Source: Sphingomonas lenta
Lineage (GTDB): Bacteria > Pseudomonadota > Alphaproteobacteria > Sphingomonadales > Sphingomonadaceae
NCBI RefSeq assembly: GCF_002288825.1
Contig: NZ_NSLI01000006.1
Location: forward strand, 29,245 to 93,244
Length of the DNA: 64,000 nucleotides
Direction: 5' to 3'
The position numbers and the translations under genes are program-made. The notes beneath the pieces were generated by a model. That model ran no database searches and had not been told where the DNA came from. It saw nothing but the letters and a program-made list of their open reading frames with translations. Below, piece by piece: positions 62,982-64,000 of this stretch; the stretch's first letter is position 1; each line of letters opens with the position of its first letter.

Positions 62982-63773
62982 ATGACCCGTCCCCTCACCT
63001 ACGGCTCGTACCTCCGCCTTCCCGAGCTCCTCGACCTGCAGAGCCCGCGCACCGGCACGCACGACGAGCTCCTGTTCATCACCATCCACCAGGCGTCCGA
63101 GCTGTGGATCAAGCTCATGCTCCACGAGCTGGACGAGGCGCGCCGCCGCATCGCCGCCGACGACCTCGCGCCTGCGCTCAAGATGATGGCGCGCGTGTCG
63201 CGCATCCAGGCGCAGCTGATCCAGTCCTGGGAGGTGCTCGCCACCATGACGCCCGCCGACTACCAGCGGATGCGCGGCGGCCTGGGCGGCAGCTCCGGCT
63301 TCCAATCCGACCAGTATCGCCGCCTGGAGTTCGTCATGGGCGCCCGCGACCCCCGCATGGTCAAGGTGTTCGACGTCGAGCCCGAGCTCCAGGACGCGCT
63401 GCGCGACGAGCTCACCCGACCCAGCCTCTACGACGAAGCGCTCCGCCTCCTCGACCGCAACGGCCTCCCCGTCCCGCCCGAACGGCTGGAGCGCGACTGG
63501 TCGACGCAGCTCGACCCGTCGCCGGAGGTTGAGGCCGTCTGGACCCAGGTCTACGCCGACACGGAACGCTGGTGGGACCTGTACGAGCTGGCGGAAAAGC
63601 TCGTCGACCTCGAATACCATTTCCAAATCTGGCGCTTCGGCCACCTCAAGACCGTCGAGCGCGTCATCGGCTTCAAGCGCGGCACCGGCGGCACCGCGGG
63701 CGTGCCCTATCTCGCCAAGGTCGTCGAGCAGCGCTTCTTCCCCGAGCTCCTGAACGTCCGCTCCTCGCTCTAG
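62982..63773 (+). CDS. kynA: Tryptophan 2,3-dioxygenase
   Basis: The protein has 263 residues, the usual length. Haem/substrate motifs are visible: [60 protein letters not shown], and [33 protein letters not shown] with the haem-ligand His. It opens the indole ring of L-tryptophan to N-formylkynurenine. The next gene is glutaryl-CoA dehydrogenase, which fits aromatic amino acid degradation. Confidence 0.96.
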   Translation: MTRPLTYGSYLRLPELLDLQSPRTGTHDELLFITIHQASELWIKLMLHELDEARRRIAADDLAPALKMMARVSRIQAQLIQSWEVLATMTPADYQRMRGGLGGSSGFQSDQYRRLEFVMGARDPRMVKVFDVEPELQDALRDELTRPSLYDEALRLLDRNGLPVPPERLERDWSTQLDPSPEVEAVWTQVYADTERWWDLYELAEKLVDLEYHFQIWRFGHLKTVERVIGFKRGTGGTAGVPYLAKVVEQRFFPELLNVRSSL

Positions 63774-63828
63774 GGGTGGACAATCCGCCCGCCCCGGCCC
63801 AACTCCGAACCGCAAAGGAGCAGGTGAA

Positions 63829-64000
63829 ATGGCGACCATGGGCCGGTTCGAGTGGGATGACCCTTTCCTCTTGGACGAGCAGCTGAGTGACGACGAGCGC
63901 ATGATCCGCGACACCGCGCATGCGTACGCGCGCGAGCGGCTGCTGCCGCGCGTCGCCCACGCCTTTCAGCACGAGCATACCGACCCGGAGATCTTCCGCG
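63829..64000 (+). CDS. Acyl-CoA dehydrogenase, glutaryl-CoA dehydrogenase type (3' truncated by window)
   Basis: The first 57 codons are visible. The start [42 protein letters not shown] is the N-terminal helix pair of glutaryl-CoA dehydrogenases. The ATG at 63829 follows AAGGAG. Such enzymes convert glutaryl-CoA to crotonyl-CoA in lysine and tryptophan degradation, which suits the position behind kynA. The rest lies outside the window. Confidence 0.82.
   Translation, partial: MATMGRFEWDDPFLLDEQLSDDERMIRDTAHAYARERLLPRVAHAFQHEHTDPEIFR

Overview
The window is GC-rich alphaproteobacterial DNA, most likely from a sphingomonad (Sphingomonas or a close relative). The signs are a CpdR-type single-domain response regulator, a SapC-family protein, a Blh/microbial rhodopsin pair, DUF1289 and DUF559 proteins, EcfG-like promoter spacing, and palindromic repeats of the kind common in this family. 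This assignment comes from gene content, not from a marker gene.

Positions 1 to about 54190 form a dense metal and oxyanion resistance region. It starts with a truncated nuclease-like ORF, a DUF305 protein and an SRPBCC protein. Then comes an ECF sigma/sensor/anti-sigma operon of the CnrYXH type (2195-3488), divergent from copCD. A first copper block follows: DUF305, DUF4198, a His-rich peptide, copAB, a DUF2231 membrane protein and a Cys-rich copper-storage-type protein. After an acyltransferase and a 1.24 kb IS3-family element there is a divergent blh/rhodopsin pair (15594-17385). Next come a large SDR-membrane fusion protein divergent from an RTX-repeat protein (17811-22252), and a second copper block: copAB, a CopG-like DUF411 protein, two PepSY proteins and a double-DUF305 lipoprotein (22453-28916). 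The rest of the region holds chromate genes (chrBA), Rap1a/DUF1259/DUF3147 proteins, a czcCBA efflux operon, a six-gene overlapping ars operon, an RcnR-like/DmeF-like pair, a MerR-controlled methyltransferase plus CDF transporter, and a second czcCBA operon ending at 53641.

A tRNA-Val(GAC) gene at 54187-54261 on the minus strand, with its terminator, marks the boundary. Beyond it lies ordinary chromosomal content: cpdR, N-formylglutamate amidohydrolase, sapC, a D-2-hydroxyacid dehydrogenase-type flavoprotein, a DEAD-box helicase, DUF1289, a DUF559 cassette, GST, dienelactone hydrolase, YjbQ, tryptophan 2,3-dioxygenase and the start of glutaryl-CoA dehydrogenase. The 3' end of the tRNA faces the metal region, which fits an island inserted there, although no integrase is visible.

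The most interesting result is a shared promoter-like sequence, roughly TGAGGG-N16-GCGTA(C/T), with identical 23-base spacing upstream of six transcription units: the sigma operon itself, copC, both copA genes, the DUF2231 gene and the double-DUF305 gene. This defines a candidate ECF-sigma copper regulon. Its sensor keeps the ligand pattern I recall for the Ni/Co sensor CnrX. Other notable points are a rhodopsin with Thr in place of the usual helix-C Asp (T-T-G motif), a strongly structured small-RNA candidate near 55650-55757, a DUF559 ORF bounded by inverted repeats that supply its start codon and tail, and a recurrent near-palindrome TGYCTAGRCA upstream of several of the metal genes.
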